Positions 1 through 6,721 of a stretch of 7,806 bases of DNA are shown here, piece after piece (positions within the stretch are counted from its first letter, which is position 1; every line of letters starts with the position of its first letter). A program made the position numbers and the translations under genes. The notes under the pieces were generated by a model, which did not search any database, was not told the origin of the DNA, and saw only the letters and a list, made by a program, of their open reading frames with translations. The DNA lies in contig CAKMQF010000056.1 of NCBI GenBank assembly GCA_927911745.1, positions 1-7,806 of the forward strand, read 5' to 3'. Origin of the DNA: an uncultured Gemella sp. GTDB lineage: Bacteria > Bacillota > Bacilli > Staphylococcales > Gemellaceae.

Positions 1-1
1 G

Positions 2-176
2 AATTTCTTCGGAATATTAAAACAAGAGATATACTATGGAACAACATATAATAGTTATAGGGAACTAAAATTAGCTATTGAAAAATATATAAAATATTAT
101 AATGAAGAGAGAATAAAAGAGAAAACTAGGATGGTTAAGTCCTAAACAATATAGAATAAAACATATGACTGTATAA
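2..176 (+). pseudogene. IS3-family transposase (OrfB, DDE integrase), C-terminal fragment with frameshift
   Basis: Only the last ~57 residues lie in the window; the gene begins before base 1. Reading from base 2 gives FFGILKQEIYY and then a helical stretch ending YIKYYNEERIKEK. After a one-base shift at the A-run 122-125 it continues GWLSPKQYRIKHM and stops at 174-176. The pattern of a YYN-x-R-I-K block followed by a (G)xLSPxQYR block is the standard C-terminal end of IS3-family (IS150-like) OrfB transposases, which cut and join DNA with a DDE active site. The last acidic residue of that site would lie just upstream, outside or at the edge of the window. As written, the frame closes early at 143-145. 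Removing one A from the A4 run restores the family sequence. The terminal inverted repeat follows at 225-243, so this is the right end of the element. Whether the element is complete cannot be seen. Confidence 0.85.
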
Positions 177-179
177 TAT

Positions 180-220
180 AAAAAAGATAGCGTAGCAGTC
201 ATTATAACTACTACGCTATC
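180..220 (-). terminator. Hairpin at the IS right end, intrinsic terminator for minus-strand transcription
   Basis: GATAGCGTAG (186-195) and CTACGCTATC (211-220) are a perfect 10-bp inverted repeat. The stem continues past one mismatch by three more pairs. Read on the minus strand, the stem is followed at once by six T (A-run 180-185 on the plus strand), so it is a good intrinsic terminator for transcripts coming leftward from pepQ. On the plus strand the only T-run (232-236) is 11 bases away, so termination in that direction should be weaker. It sits inside the IS between the transposase stop and the terminal repeat. Confidence 0.7.
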
Positions 221-224
221 CTAA

Positions 225-243
225 GTCTAACTTTTTGGGGTCA
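225..243 (+). mobile_element. IS3-family right terminal inverted repeat (IRR)
   Basis: Read outward-in (minus strand) the sequence is TGACCCCAAAAAGTTAGAC, which matches the usual IS3/IS150-type terminus: TGA followed by a C-run and an A-run. It lies 49 bases past the transposase stop, where IRR is expected. The partner left repeat is outside the window, so a target-site duplication cannot be checked. The exact outer end (243 or a few bases on) is uncertain. Confidence 0.7.
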
Positions 244-308
244 GATCATTAAATCAATCGTCTTTTTTGAGGAATAATTTTATGAAGAGCTTAGTTTAAT
301 ATTATTAG

Positions 309-1387
309 TTACTCACCGATAATAACTAATTCTTTGTTAAGTTTGTTTAAAACTTCACAACCATCTTCTGTAACAAGAACTAGGTCTTCGATACGAACGC
401 CGAATTCTCCTGGAAGATAAATACCTGGTTCGATAGAGAAAATCATACCTGGCTCGCATTTAGTTTCATTGATGCTAGAAATATCTCCATATTCATGACA
501 TTCTAATCCAATGTGATGACCTGTACGGTGTGTGAAAAATTCTCCATATCCTTTTCTGTAATATAATCACGACAAGCCGCGTCTATATCGCAGAATCTAA
601 CACCTGGTTTAACAGCAGCAACTCCTCGTTTTTGAGCTTCTAATACTATTTCAAATACTTCACGTGCTTTTTCGCTTGGTTGTTTCCAAAATACAGTACG
701 TGTCATATCTGAACAATAATTATCTTTAATCCCACCCATATCGATAATTATAGCATCTCCTGGTTTTACATATCTATCTCCTACAGTACCGTGAGGATTA
801 GCCCCATTAGCACCGTAAGCAATAATAGGATCGAATGATAATCCATCGACTTTTAATTCTTCATGAATAGTAAGTAAATCTTTAGCTACATCTTTTTCTG
901 ATTTTCCTTCAGAAATACTATTTATAACTCTTTGGCAGGCTGCGTCGTTTAGAAGAGAAGCACGGCGCATAAGTTCTTTTTCTTCTTCATCTTTAATCAT
1001 ACGAACACGATCAACGATTTGAGATACATCTACAAATTTGTTTTCTGATAGATGATTCATAAGAGGTAATAGGAATCGAGCAGGAAGGACTTTATCTATA
1101 CCTACAACAGAACCATTTGGTATGTATTTTGCTAGCAGTTCAATAGGATTATCAGTATCAGAATAAACTACTTTTTCTAATCCTAAATCTTTTTCAAGTG
1201 GGAAAAGAGCATTGATGAATAGTTTGTGATCACCATTTTCATCAAGTAGTACTGCAAAAAATCTTTCGCCTGGATGCTCTAAGTATTCAGTTAGATAGAA
1301 AATTGAATAAGGATCGCTAATTAAAGCTTGGTTGATTCCTTGTTGTTTCATTTTTTCTAAAATTTTGTTAGTTCTTGAAAGTTTCAC
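309..1387 (-). pseudogene. pepQ: PepQ-like Xaa-Pro dipeptidase (M24B), one frameshift; probably intact in the cell
   Basis: A cytoplasmic metallopeptidase of family M24B that hydrolyses Xaa-Pro dipeptides or releases a residue before proline. Residues 1-~125 form the creatinase-like N-terminal domain and ~130 onward the pita-bread catalytic domain. Metal ligands seen are Asp216 (IIIDMGG) and Asp227 (CSDMTRT), with NPHG at 197-200. After residue ~279 the written frame runs out of register and stops at 503. One extra base in the T4 run 552-555 (A4 on the coding strand) restores [16 protein letters not shown] and RIEDLV, which supply the missing His and two Glu ligands, and a stop at 309-311. 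The restored protein is 359 residues, normal for the family. The start is GTG (1385-1387), chosen because AAGGAG (1397-1402) lies nine bases upstream; the first ATG inside would lose conserved residues. It is divergent from the proline iminopeptidase gene. PepQ versus a short PepP-type aminopeptidase cannot be settled by eye. Confidence 0.88.
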
Positions 1388-1426
1388 TTTTCTCGACTCC
1401 TTTTTTGCTTTATAATCATTAATATA

Positions 1427-1455
1427 ATTATATCACTAATATTAATCGATTGCAA
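1427..1455 (-). promoter_or_regulatory. Sigma-A-type promoter for the pepQ-like gene
   Basis: On the minus strand, TTGCAA (1450-1455) and TATAAT (1427-1432) are separated by 17 bases. The -10 box is perfect and the -35 box matches at four of six positions. It lies about 40 bases upstream of the GTG start and points leftward. No operator-like palindrome is obvious around it. Confidence 0.7.
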
Positions 1456-1496
1456 AATTGTTAGATAGATGATTATTATAGATTTTAAGAAAGTAA

Positions 1497-1525
1497 TTGA
1501 ATATTAAAAAATGTTGAGATATAAT
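1497..1525 (+). promoter_or_regulatory. Sigma-A-type promoter for proline iminopeptidase gene
   Basis: TTGAAT (1497-1502), a 17-base spacer and TATAAT (1520-1525) form a near-consensus promoter facing right. Transcription would begin near 1532, giving an untranslated leader of about 100 bases before the start at 1635. I see no strong hairpin or riboswitch in that leader. Together with the leftward pepQ promoter it makes 1388-1634 a back-to-back control region. Confidence 0.7.
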
Positions 1526-1634
1526 AGAAGAGGAGTATAAATATCGCTTATTAGGTTATTTTAAATAAATATAAAATTAAGCTGTTATGTGATATAAATA
1601 AATTGTAAACAAATACACAACAGGAGGTATTATT

Positions 1635-2591
1635 ATGGGGGAATTAAGGAGTTTATATCCTGAAATTAAAGAAAATTTCTCTAAAATGTTAAAGGTCGAT
1701 GAGACCCATACTATTTATTATGAGGAGAGTGGGAATCCTCAAGGTGTTCCGGTAGTTTTTTTACATGGTGGACCAGGTTGTGGAACATCGGCAAGTGGTA
1801 GACAATATTTCGATCCAGAATTCTATCGAATTATATTATTTGATCAAAGAGGAAGTGGAAAGTCTACGCCCCATGCATGCTTAGAGAATAATGATACTTG
1901 GCACATTATTGAGGATATGGAGAAAATAAGGGAAGATTTAAACGTTGATAAATGGCTAGTATTTGGAGGAAGTTGGGGTTCTACCTTAGCACTTTGTTAT
2001 GCTATTAAACATCCAGAGCGCGTGTTAGGTTTAGTATTACGTGGTATTTTCCTAGGACGTAGAGAGGATATATTATGGATTTATGAAAAAGGTGGTGCGA
2101 GTAATATACACCCAGAAGCATTCGAGAGATATGAAAGTATAATACCTAAAGATGAACGTCGTGATATGGTTCGTGCGTATTATAACCGTCTAACAAGTAA
2201 ATATAGGGAGATAAGAGAAATCGCGGCAAAAGAGTGGAGCATGTGGGAAGGGAGTCTTGTTACACTTAATCCAGACCCTAACTTGGAACAAAGTTTTGGT
2301 GATATTCACTATGCAGTTTCAATGGCGACTATTGAATGCCACTTTTGGATGAATAATATGTTCTGGAATGACGATGATTGGATATTAAATAATATCGATG
2401 CTATAAAAGATATTCCTACAACAATAACTCATGGACGCTATGATGTTGACTGCCGTGTTGTAGGTGCTTATGAATTAAGTAAAAAGTTAAATAATTGTAA
2501 ATTGGATATTGTTGTAGCTGGTCACTCAGGAGGAGAACCGGCGATAGTGGATTCGTTGGTAAAAGCAACTGATTATTCAAAGATTTATTAA
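1635..2591 (+). CDS. pip: Proline iminopeptidase (alpha/beta hydrolase, S33)
   Basis: A serine peptidase that removes N-terminal proline from peptides; no signal peptide is seen, so it is probably cytoplasmic. The 318 residues cover the whole S33 family length (~310-320). Visible marks are the oxyanion-hole motif HGGPGCG (44-50), FDQRGSGKS (69-77), and the nucleophile elbow GGSWGS with Ser113. The family charge-relay Asp is Asp270 in HGRYDVDC, and His297 in AGHSGGEP is the catalytic His. The region ~140-240, rich in W and E, is the helical cap that selects proline. A conserved Glu in SMWEGS (205) fits the proline-amine binding glutamate of this family (inference). The start is firm: AGGAGG (1622-1627) is seven bases upstream. 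It has its own promoter (1497-1525) and terminator (2608-2640), so it is likely monocistronic. Codon use matches its neighbours and no frame defect is seen. Confidence 0.95.
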   Translation: MGELRSLYPEIKENFSKMLKVDETHTIYYEESGNPQGVPVVFLHGGPGCGTSASGRQYFDPEFYRIILFDQRGSGKSTPHACLENNDTWHIIEDMEKIREDLNVDKWLVFGGSWGSTLALCYAIKHPERVLGLVLRGIFLGRREDILWIYEKGGASNIHPEAFERYESIIPKDERRDMVRAYYNRLTSKYREIREIAAKEWSMWEGSLVTLNPDPNLEQSFGDIHYAVSMATIECHFWMNNMFWNDDDWILNNIDAIKDIPTTITHGRYDVDCRVVGAYELSKKLNNCKLDIVVAGHSGGEPAIVDSLVKATDYSKIY

Positions 2592-2607
2592 AATAATAAC
2601 AATAGTA

Positions 2608-2645
2608 TGTAGACTATAGATGTTGATTCTATAGTCTATATTTTA
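2608..2645 (+). terminator. Intrinsic terminator after pip
   Basis: TAGACTATAG (2610-2619) pairs with CTATAGTCTA (2629-2638). It is extended inward by one A-T pair and outward by a G-T and a T-A pair, around a short loop. The right arm runs into TATATTTTATT, a broken T-tract. It lies 17 bases after the stop codon. The stem is AT-rich, so it may be only moderately efficient. Confidence 0.65.
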
Positions 2646-2674
2646 TTGAAAAATTAACTAATTTTAAAAATCTA

Positions 2675-2850
2675 GGTGGTTGCCCCAAAAGACCTAAATT
2701 TTAACAAAGTGTAAATGAAAACTTATAGACGCAGTGGTTTATTGATATTTAAAATTGCTTTAGAAAAGCTTTTTAGATATCTAATAAACTGTGCGGAGGT
2801 GACTCGACAAAATCGATTTCTACGAAATCATGATTTTGAGTCACTCCCTA
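2675..2850 (+). repeat. Interspersed structured repeat, copy 1 (R1)
   Basis: First of three related copies of ~176 bp between genes. Conserved blocks in order: CTAAATTTTAACAAAGTG; TAGACGCAGTGGTTTATTGA; GGAGGTGACTC; and the closing GAGTCACTCCC. Two large hairpins are built in. A middle one (2737-2789) is a long imperfect stem around AAAAGC. A terminal one (2795-2848) pairs GGAGGTGACTC with GAGTCACTCCC and, inside it, AAAATCGATTTC with GAAATC-AT-GATTTT. The 5' end (GGTGGTTGCCCC) has drifted from the terminal inverted repeat seen in copy 3. It contains no credible ORF. It starts ~30 bases after the pip terminator and ends just before the likely pepP promoter. Boundaries are good to about five bases. 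A non-autonomous mobile element (MITE or BOX-like) is the best reading; the family is not identified. Confidence 0.85.
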
Positions 2851-2863
2851 GTGAAATGCGTAT

Positions 2864-2869
2864 TATAAT
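2864..2869 (+). promoter_or_regulatory. Possible -10 box for the aminopeptidase P gene
   Basis: A perfect TATAAT lies 16 bases past the end of R1 and 115 bases before the start codon. No good -35 box is placed 16-18 bases upstream; TTGAGT (2836-2841), inside the R1 terminal hairpin, would need a 22-base spacer. A second candidate is TATGAT (2886-2891). The leader holds a short palindrome (TTCATATA 2942-2949 with TATATGAA 2956-2963) just ahead of the ribosome binding site. Its meaning is unclear in DNA this AT-rich. Confidence 0.4.
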
Positions 2870-2983
2870 GTGATAGAATAATAAGTATGATAATTGTGAG
2901 GGATTATTTATCGATGAAGTTTTTCACGATTAGTTAGAAAATTCATATAAAGTTATATATGAAATAACGAAGGAGTAAGGACA

Positions 2984-4776
2984 ATGGAGATAAAAGAAAG
3001 AGTTTCTAAGCTAAGAGCATTAATGGAAAGAAATGGAATTGATGTATATATGATTCCAACAGCGGATTTTCATAATAGTGAATATGTAGGAGAACATTTT
3101 AAAGCTCGTGCATTTATGAGTGGATTTACTGGTTCTGCAGGGACACTAATTGTTACTAAGGATTTCGCAGGTTTATGGACAGATGGGAGATATTTCTTAC
3201 AAGGAGAAAAACAATTAGAAGGAACTGGTATCGAGTTGCAAAAAATGCGTGAACCAGGAGTTCCTACTATTGCGGAGTTTGTTGTTGAAAATACACCAGA
3301 GAATGGGGTATTAGGATTCGATGGGCGCGTTGTGACTTTTGGTGAAGGAAAAGATTTAGCTACTAAACTAAAACGTAAAAATGCTACGGTAAAATATGAT
3401 GTTGATTTAGTTGATGAGATTTGGGAAAATCGTCCGGCGCTATCAGAAGAACCAGCATTTTATATGAGTTTAGAAAGAGCTGGAGAATCTGTAGCTAGTA
3501 AGTTTGAGAGAGTTCGTAAAGAAATGCATGAAGTAGGAGCAAATATTCATGTTATAACTACACTTGATGATATTGGATGGTTATTAAATATTCGTGGTAT
3601 GGATGTTGATTATGTACCAGTATTATTGAGTTATGCAGTTGTTTATGAAGATAGTGTTGACTTATATGTAGATGAGAGAAAACTATCTGATGAAATCAAA
3701 AAACACTTGGCAGACCACAATGTACACATTAAACCATATAATGATATTTATGAAGAAGTGAAACAATTTTCAGGTAACGATGTAGTTCTAGTCGATCCAG
3801 AGTGCTTAAACTATGCAGTGTTTAATAATATTCCAAAAGAGATAACACTAGTGGAGAGACGTAATCCGACAATTTTAATGAAAGCTATAAAAATGAGGTT
3901 GAATTACAGCATACTATTAAAGCCCATGTGAAAGATGGTATTGCTCATACGAAGTTTATTTATTGGTTAAAACAACTGGTAAAACAAGGTACAAGCGAAC
4001 AAGAGGATGAACTTTCGGCATCTGCGAAACTTGTAGAATTGAGAAAAGAACAAGGTGGCTTTATCTGTCCTAGTTTTTCTCCGATTTGCGGTCATGGTGA
4101 AAATGGAGCTATTGTGCACTATTCATCTTCTAAAGAAACTTCTATTCCGCTGCGTACGGGTACTTTCTTCTTAACAGATACAGGTGCACACTTTGAAGAA
4201 GGTTCAACTGACATCACGCGTACTACAGCGATGGGAGAAGTTAGCGATAAATTAAAATACGATTATACACGAGTACTTCAATGTCACCTTCGTTTATCAA
4301 GATTAAAATTCATGGAAGGTGTTTCTGGAGCTAATGTTGACTTATTTGCTCGTGCTCCATTATGGCATGATTATGAGAACTTCAACCACGGAACAGGTCA
4401 TGGTGTAGGTTACTTAGGTAATATTCATGAAGGACCTCATGGTATTCACTGGGGAATCTATCGTGCAGCTGAACCGTTTAAACATGGTATGGTAGTTACT
4501 AATGAACCTGGATTATACATCTCAGGATCTCATGGTATTCGTTTAGAGAATGAACTTATTGTTAGAAAAACAGTAAAAAATGAATATGGTCAATTTATGG
4601 AATTTGAAGTGATGACATTTGTACCATGGGATTTAGAGGCTATTAATCTAGATATGCTTACAATTGAAGATAAATATGAATTGAATAAATATCATGCGAA
4701 AGTATTTGAAGTATTAGCTCCACACTTTGAAGGTGATGAGTTAGAATGGTTAAAACAAGCAACAAGAGAAGTCTAA
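2984..4776 (+). pseudogene. pepP: Aminopeptidase P (Xaa-Pro aminopeptidase, M24B, three-domain form), one frameshift; probably intact in the cell
   Basis: Removes the N-terminal residue from peptides whose second residue is proline, using two metal ions. The restored protein is 597 residues, the normal length of the long APP1-type enzyme. Residues 1-~300 are the two creatinase-like domains (SGFTGSAGT, WTDGRYFLQ near the start) and the rest is the pita-bread catalytic domain. In restored numbering the ligands are Asp399 (DTGAHFEE), Asp410 (STDITRT), His473 (HGTGHGVG), Glu508 (NEPGLY) and Glu522 (RLENE). His379, 469 and 483 are the family's substrate-site histidines. The written frame breaks at the A5 run 3889-3893 and ends at 3931; the second half reads on to 4776 in the frame opened by one added A. 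AAGGAG (2970-2975) is eight bases before the ATG. No own intrinsic terminator is seen; repeat R2 begins within ~8 bases of the stop. No signal peptide, so cytoplasmic. Confidence 0.92.
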
Positions 4777-4783
4777 TTTCTAT

Positions 4784-4960
4784 GGGGGCTGATAAAAAGG
4801 TCCTAAATTTTAACAAAGTGCCTATGAAAACTCATAGACGCAGTGGTTTATTGATATCTAAAATCGCTTTAGAAAAGCTTTTAGATATCTAATAACTGTG
4901 CGGAGGTGACTCAACAAAATCTTGTTTCTTAAGAAATCACGATTTTTGAGTCACTCCCTA
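4784..4960 (+). repeat. Interspersed structured repeat, copy 2 (R2)
   Basis: Same element as R1 and in the same orientation, beginning about eight bases after the pepP stop. Conserved blocks: CCTAAATTTTAACAAAGTG, a small CTATGA/TCATAG hairpin (4812-4827), the long middle hairpin (about 4845-4895), and a terminal hairpin pairing GGAGGTGACTC (4902-4912) with GAGTCACTCCC (4948-4958). The inside of the terminal stem differs from R1 (a TTTCTTAAGAAA palindrome) yet still folds. The 5' end GGGGGCTGATAAAAAG is closer than R1 to the terminal repeat of R3. No T-run follows the last stem, so it is not a textbook terminator. It is nevertheless the only strong structure between pepP and the M29 gene. Confidence 0.87.
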
Positions 4961-4981
4961 CTAATATTATCTAAGAAAAAG

Positions 4982-4990
4982 TGATATAAT
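4982..4990 (+). promoter_or_regulatory. Extended -10 promoter for the M29 aminopeptidase gene
   Basis: TGATATAAT matches the extended -10 form (TGn then a perfect TATAAT). No -35 box is found at the usual spacing (4962-4967 reads TAATAT), which is typical for extended -10 promoters. It lies about 60 bases before the start codon and 22 bases after R2. Confidence 0.55.
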
Positions 4991-5050
4991 AGATTATGTG
5001 CAATTAAAGAAATAATTAGCAAATAAAGAGAAGAAGTCGAGGGAAATCAA

Positions 5051-6280
5051 ATGGATTTAAATACACAATTAAAAAAATATGCTCAACTTATTGCGAAAGT
5101 TGGATTAAATGTTCAAGAAGGTCAACCAGTATTAGTTCGTGCTAGTACTGAAACACGTGAGTTTGTAGCGAAAGTTGTAGAAGCTTGCTATGAATTAGGA
5201 GCAAAAAGAGTATCAGTGGAATGGCGAGACCAAGAATTAACAAAATTAGGTTTAAAATATCAAAGTGAAGAGTCGTTAAGTACGGTTGGTCAATGGTACG
5301 TTGATAAGTATCAAGTTGAATTAGATGAAGGTGCAGCATTCTTATCTATTATCGGAGATGATCCAGATGGATTAGCAGGAGTAGATAGTGCGAAATTAAA
5401 AGCATCTATGGTAGGTCGCTCAAAAGCTATGCGTAACTACATGAAATCAATTATGAGTGACGAATGTCCATGGTGTGTAGTTAGTGCTTCAACTGTTGGA
5501 TGGGCAAAGAGATTATATCCTGAATTAAACGATGAAGAAGCTTATTTAAAACTTTGGGATCAAATCTTAAGTGCTTGTCGTTCAACTGGAGATGACCCTG
5601 TAGCTGAATGGGAAGAACACATTAAAGTTTTAGATGAAAAAGCAAAATTCTTACACGAAAATGAATTAGTTAAATTACATATAACAAATGACTTAGGAAC
5701 TGATTTGTATGTAGGATTACCTAAAAATCATATTTGGCAAAGTGCAGGAAGTTATGCTAAAAAAGCTGATCGTTTCGTAGCTAACATCCCTACAGAGGAA
5801 GTATTTACAATGCCTCATAAAGATGAGACAAGTGGTATTGTTTATAATGCTAAACCTCTTAACTACAGTGGGGTATTAATCGATAATTTCTGGTTAAAAT
5901 TTGAAGATGGTAAAGTCGTAGACTTCGGAGCTGAGCGTGGTTATGATGTTCTTAAAAACTTATTAGAAACTGATGAAGGATCAAGAAAAATAGGAGAAAT
6001 GGCATTAGTACCTTATGATTCACCAATCTCAAATACAAAAATTCTATTCTTAGAAACATTATTTGATGAGAACGCAGCGTGCCACATTGCTCTTGGTAAA
6101 GCATATCCAACATGTGTTCAAGGTGGACCAGAAATGACTGATGAACAATTAGCAGAAGTTGGTGCTAATGATAGTTTAGTTCACGTTGACTTTATGATTG
6201 GAGAAGCGACAACAAATATCACTGGTTATACAGCAGATGGTAAAGAAGTAGCGATTTTCAAAGACGGAAACTGGGCTTAA
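5051..6280 (+). CDS. M29-family metallo-aminopeptidase (AmpS/PepS type)
   Basis: A two-metal aminopeptidase that trims N-terminal residues from peptides; M29 enzymes such as staphylococcal AmpS and streptococcal PepS have broad or basic/aromatic preference and act in the cytoplasm. The 409 residues match the family length (~408-413). The known M29 active-site residues can be placed: Glu250 in NIPTEEVFTMPH, Glu316 in GEMALVP, His345 in ACHIALG, Tyr352 in AYP, and His378 with Asp380 in LVHVDFMIG. The N-terminal part (~1-190) is the mixed alpha/beta domain and the rest the catalytic domain; no signal peptide. The ribosome binding site is modest (GAGGGA, 5039-5044, six bases before ATG), but the start fits the family N-terminus. 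A terminator follows at once, so it is likely a single-gene unit. The frame is clean throughout. Exact substrate range cannot be read from sequence; pepS or ampS would be the usual symbol. Confidence 0.94.
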   Translation: MDLNTQLKKYAQLIAKVGLNVQEGQPVLVRASTETREFVAKVVEACYELGAKRVSVEWRDQELTKLGLKYQSEESLSTVGQWYVDKYQVELDEGAAFLSIIGDDPDGLAGVDSAKLKASMVGRSKAMRNYMKSIMSDECPWCVVSASTVGWAKRLYPELNDEEAYLKLWDQILSACRSTGDDPVAEWEEHIKVLDEKAKFLHENELVKLHITNDLGTDLYVGLPKNHIWQSAGSYAKKADRFVANIPTEEVFTMPHKDETSGIVYNAKPLNYSGVLIDNFWLKFEDGKVVDFGAERGYDVLKNLLETDEGSRKIGEMALVPYDSPISNTKILFLETLFDENAACHIALGKAYPTCVQGGPEMTDEQLAEVGANDSLVHVDFMIGEATTNITGYTADGKEVAIFKDGNWA

Positions 6281-6290
6281 TAATAAATAT

Positions 6291-6334
6291 AAAATATACA
6301 GTTGAAAAAATATTCAGCTGTATATTTTTTAATA
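6291..6334 (+). terminator. Intrinsic terminator after the M29 gene
   Basis: The arms 6291-6305 (AAAATATACAGTTGA) and 6314-6328 (TCAGCTGTATATTTT) form a 15-bp stem with one G-U wobble and an 8-base loop. The right arm runs into a T-tract to 6330. The outer pairs are A-T, so it could work in both directions. It lies 10 bases after the stop codon. Confidence 0.8.
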
Positions 6335-6384
6335 ATATTTGTTAAGAAGTTTTCAAAAATTTCATATATTACCGTAGATTTTAT

Positions 6385-6413
6385 TTGCGAAAAGAGGATA
6401 AATATGTGATAAT
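6385..6413 (+). promoter_or_regulatory. Promoter of the rqcP-divIC operon
   Basis: TTGCGA (6385-6390), a 17-base spacer and GATAAT (6408-6413), with TG one base before the -10 box (extended -10). It lies 29 bases upstream of the rqcP start, after the M29 terminator, so the operon begins here. Confidence 0.65.
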
Positions 6414-6442
6414 AGATTGTACTAATATTTAGGGGTGATTAA

Positions 6443-6721
6443 ATGCGTTTGGATAAATTTTTAAAAGTATCAAGAATTATAAAGAGAAGAACAGTTGCTA
6501 ATGAAATATCGTCAGAAGGTCATATTGCGATTAATGGTAAGAAAGCTAAGCCTTCGAGTACTTTGAAAATAGGGGATGAAATCACTATTTACTTTGCAAA
6601 AAAAGAAGTTGTTTATGAGGTGCTAGAATTAAAAGATAGCACAAAGAAAGAAGATGCAACTAAAATGTTCAAAATCTTATCGGAGAAATTAAGAGAAGTA
6701 AAAGATGAGAGAGCAGAATAG
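6443..6721 (+). CDS. rqcP: RqcP (YabO), S4-domain RNA-binding protein of ribosome quality control
   Basis: RqcP binds stalled large ribosomal subunits and, with RqcH, helps add C-terminal alanine tails that mark the unfinished protein for destruction; it is the Gram-positive relative of Hsp15. The 92-residue protein is nearly all S4 fold. It opens with MRLDKFLKVSRIIKRRT, holding the conserved Arg2 and the basic cluster Lys14-Arg15-Arg16 that contact RNA. Next come HIAINGKKAKPS (27-38) and KIGDEI (42-47). The tail, LELKDSTKKEDATKMF, is also a usual RqcP feature. The ribosome binding site is AGGGGTGA (6431-6438), close to the ATG. The neighbour is divIC, whose start overlaps this gene by 17 bases, as expected for a coupled operon. 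In Bacillus the sporulation genes yabP and yabQ lie between the two; their absence fits a non-sporulating organism. Confidence 0.93.
   Translation: MRLDKFLKVSRIIKRRTVANEISSEGHIAINGKKAKPSSTLKIGDEITIYFAKKEVVYEVLELKDSTKKEDATKMFKILSEKLREVKDERAE

Noticed and set aside
1526..1634. Riboswitch or T-box in the pip leader
   Set aside because: The ~100-base leader is AT-rich with no conserved T-box sequence, no strong hairpin and no antiterminator/terminator pair.
3880..3935. Programmed -1 frameshift in pepP
   Set aside because: The shift direction would fit, but there is no proper slippery heptamer with a downstream structure. The family is made as one continuous chain, and the same kind of A-run defect recurs across the window.
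3928..4776. Separate M24 peptidase gene starting at GTG 3928
   Set aside because: The GTG is an internal valine of aminopeptidase P, without a ribosome binding site. The region continues exactly the fold started upstream.
5142..5339. 65-residue minus-strand ORF
   Set aside because: It lies wholly inside the M29 aminopeptidase gene, has a leucine-rich antisense-type composition, no ribosome binding site and no family resemblance.
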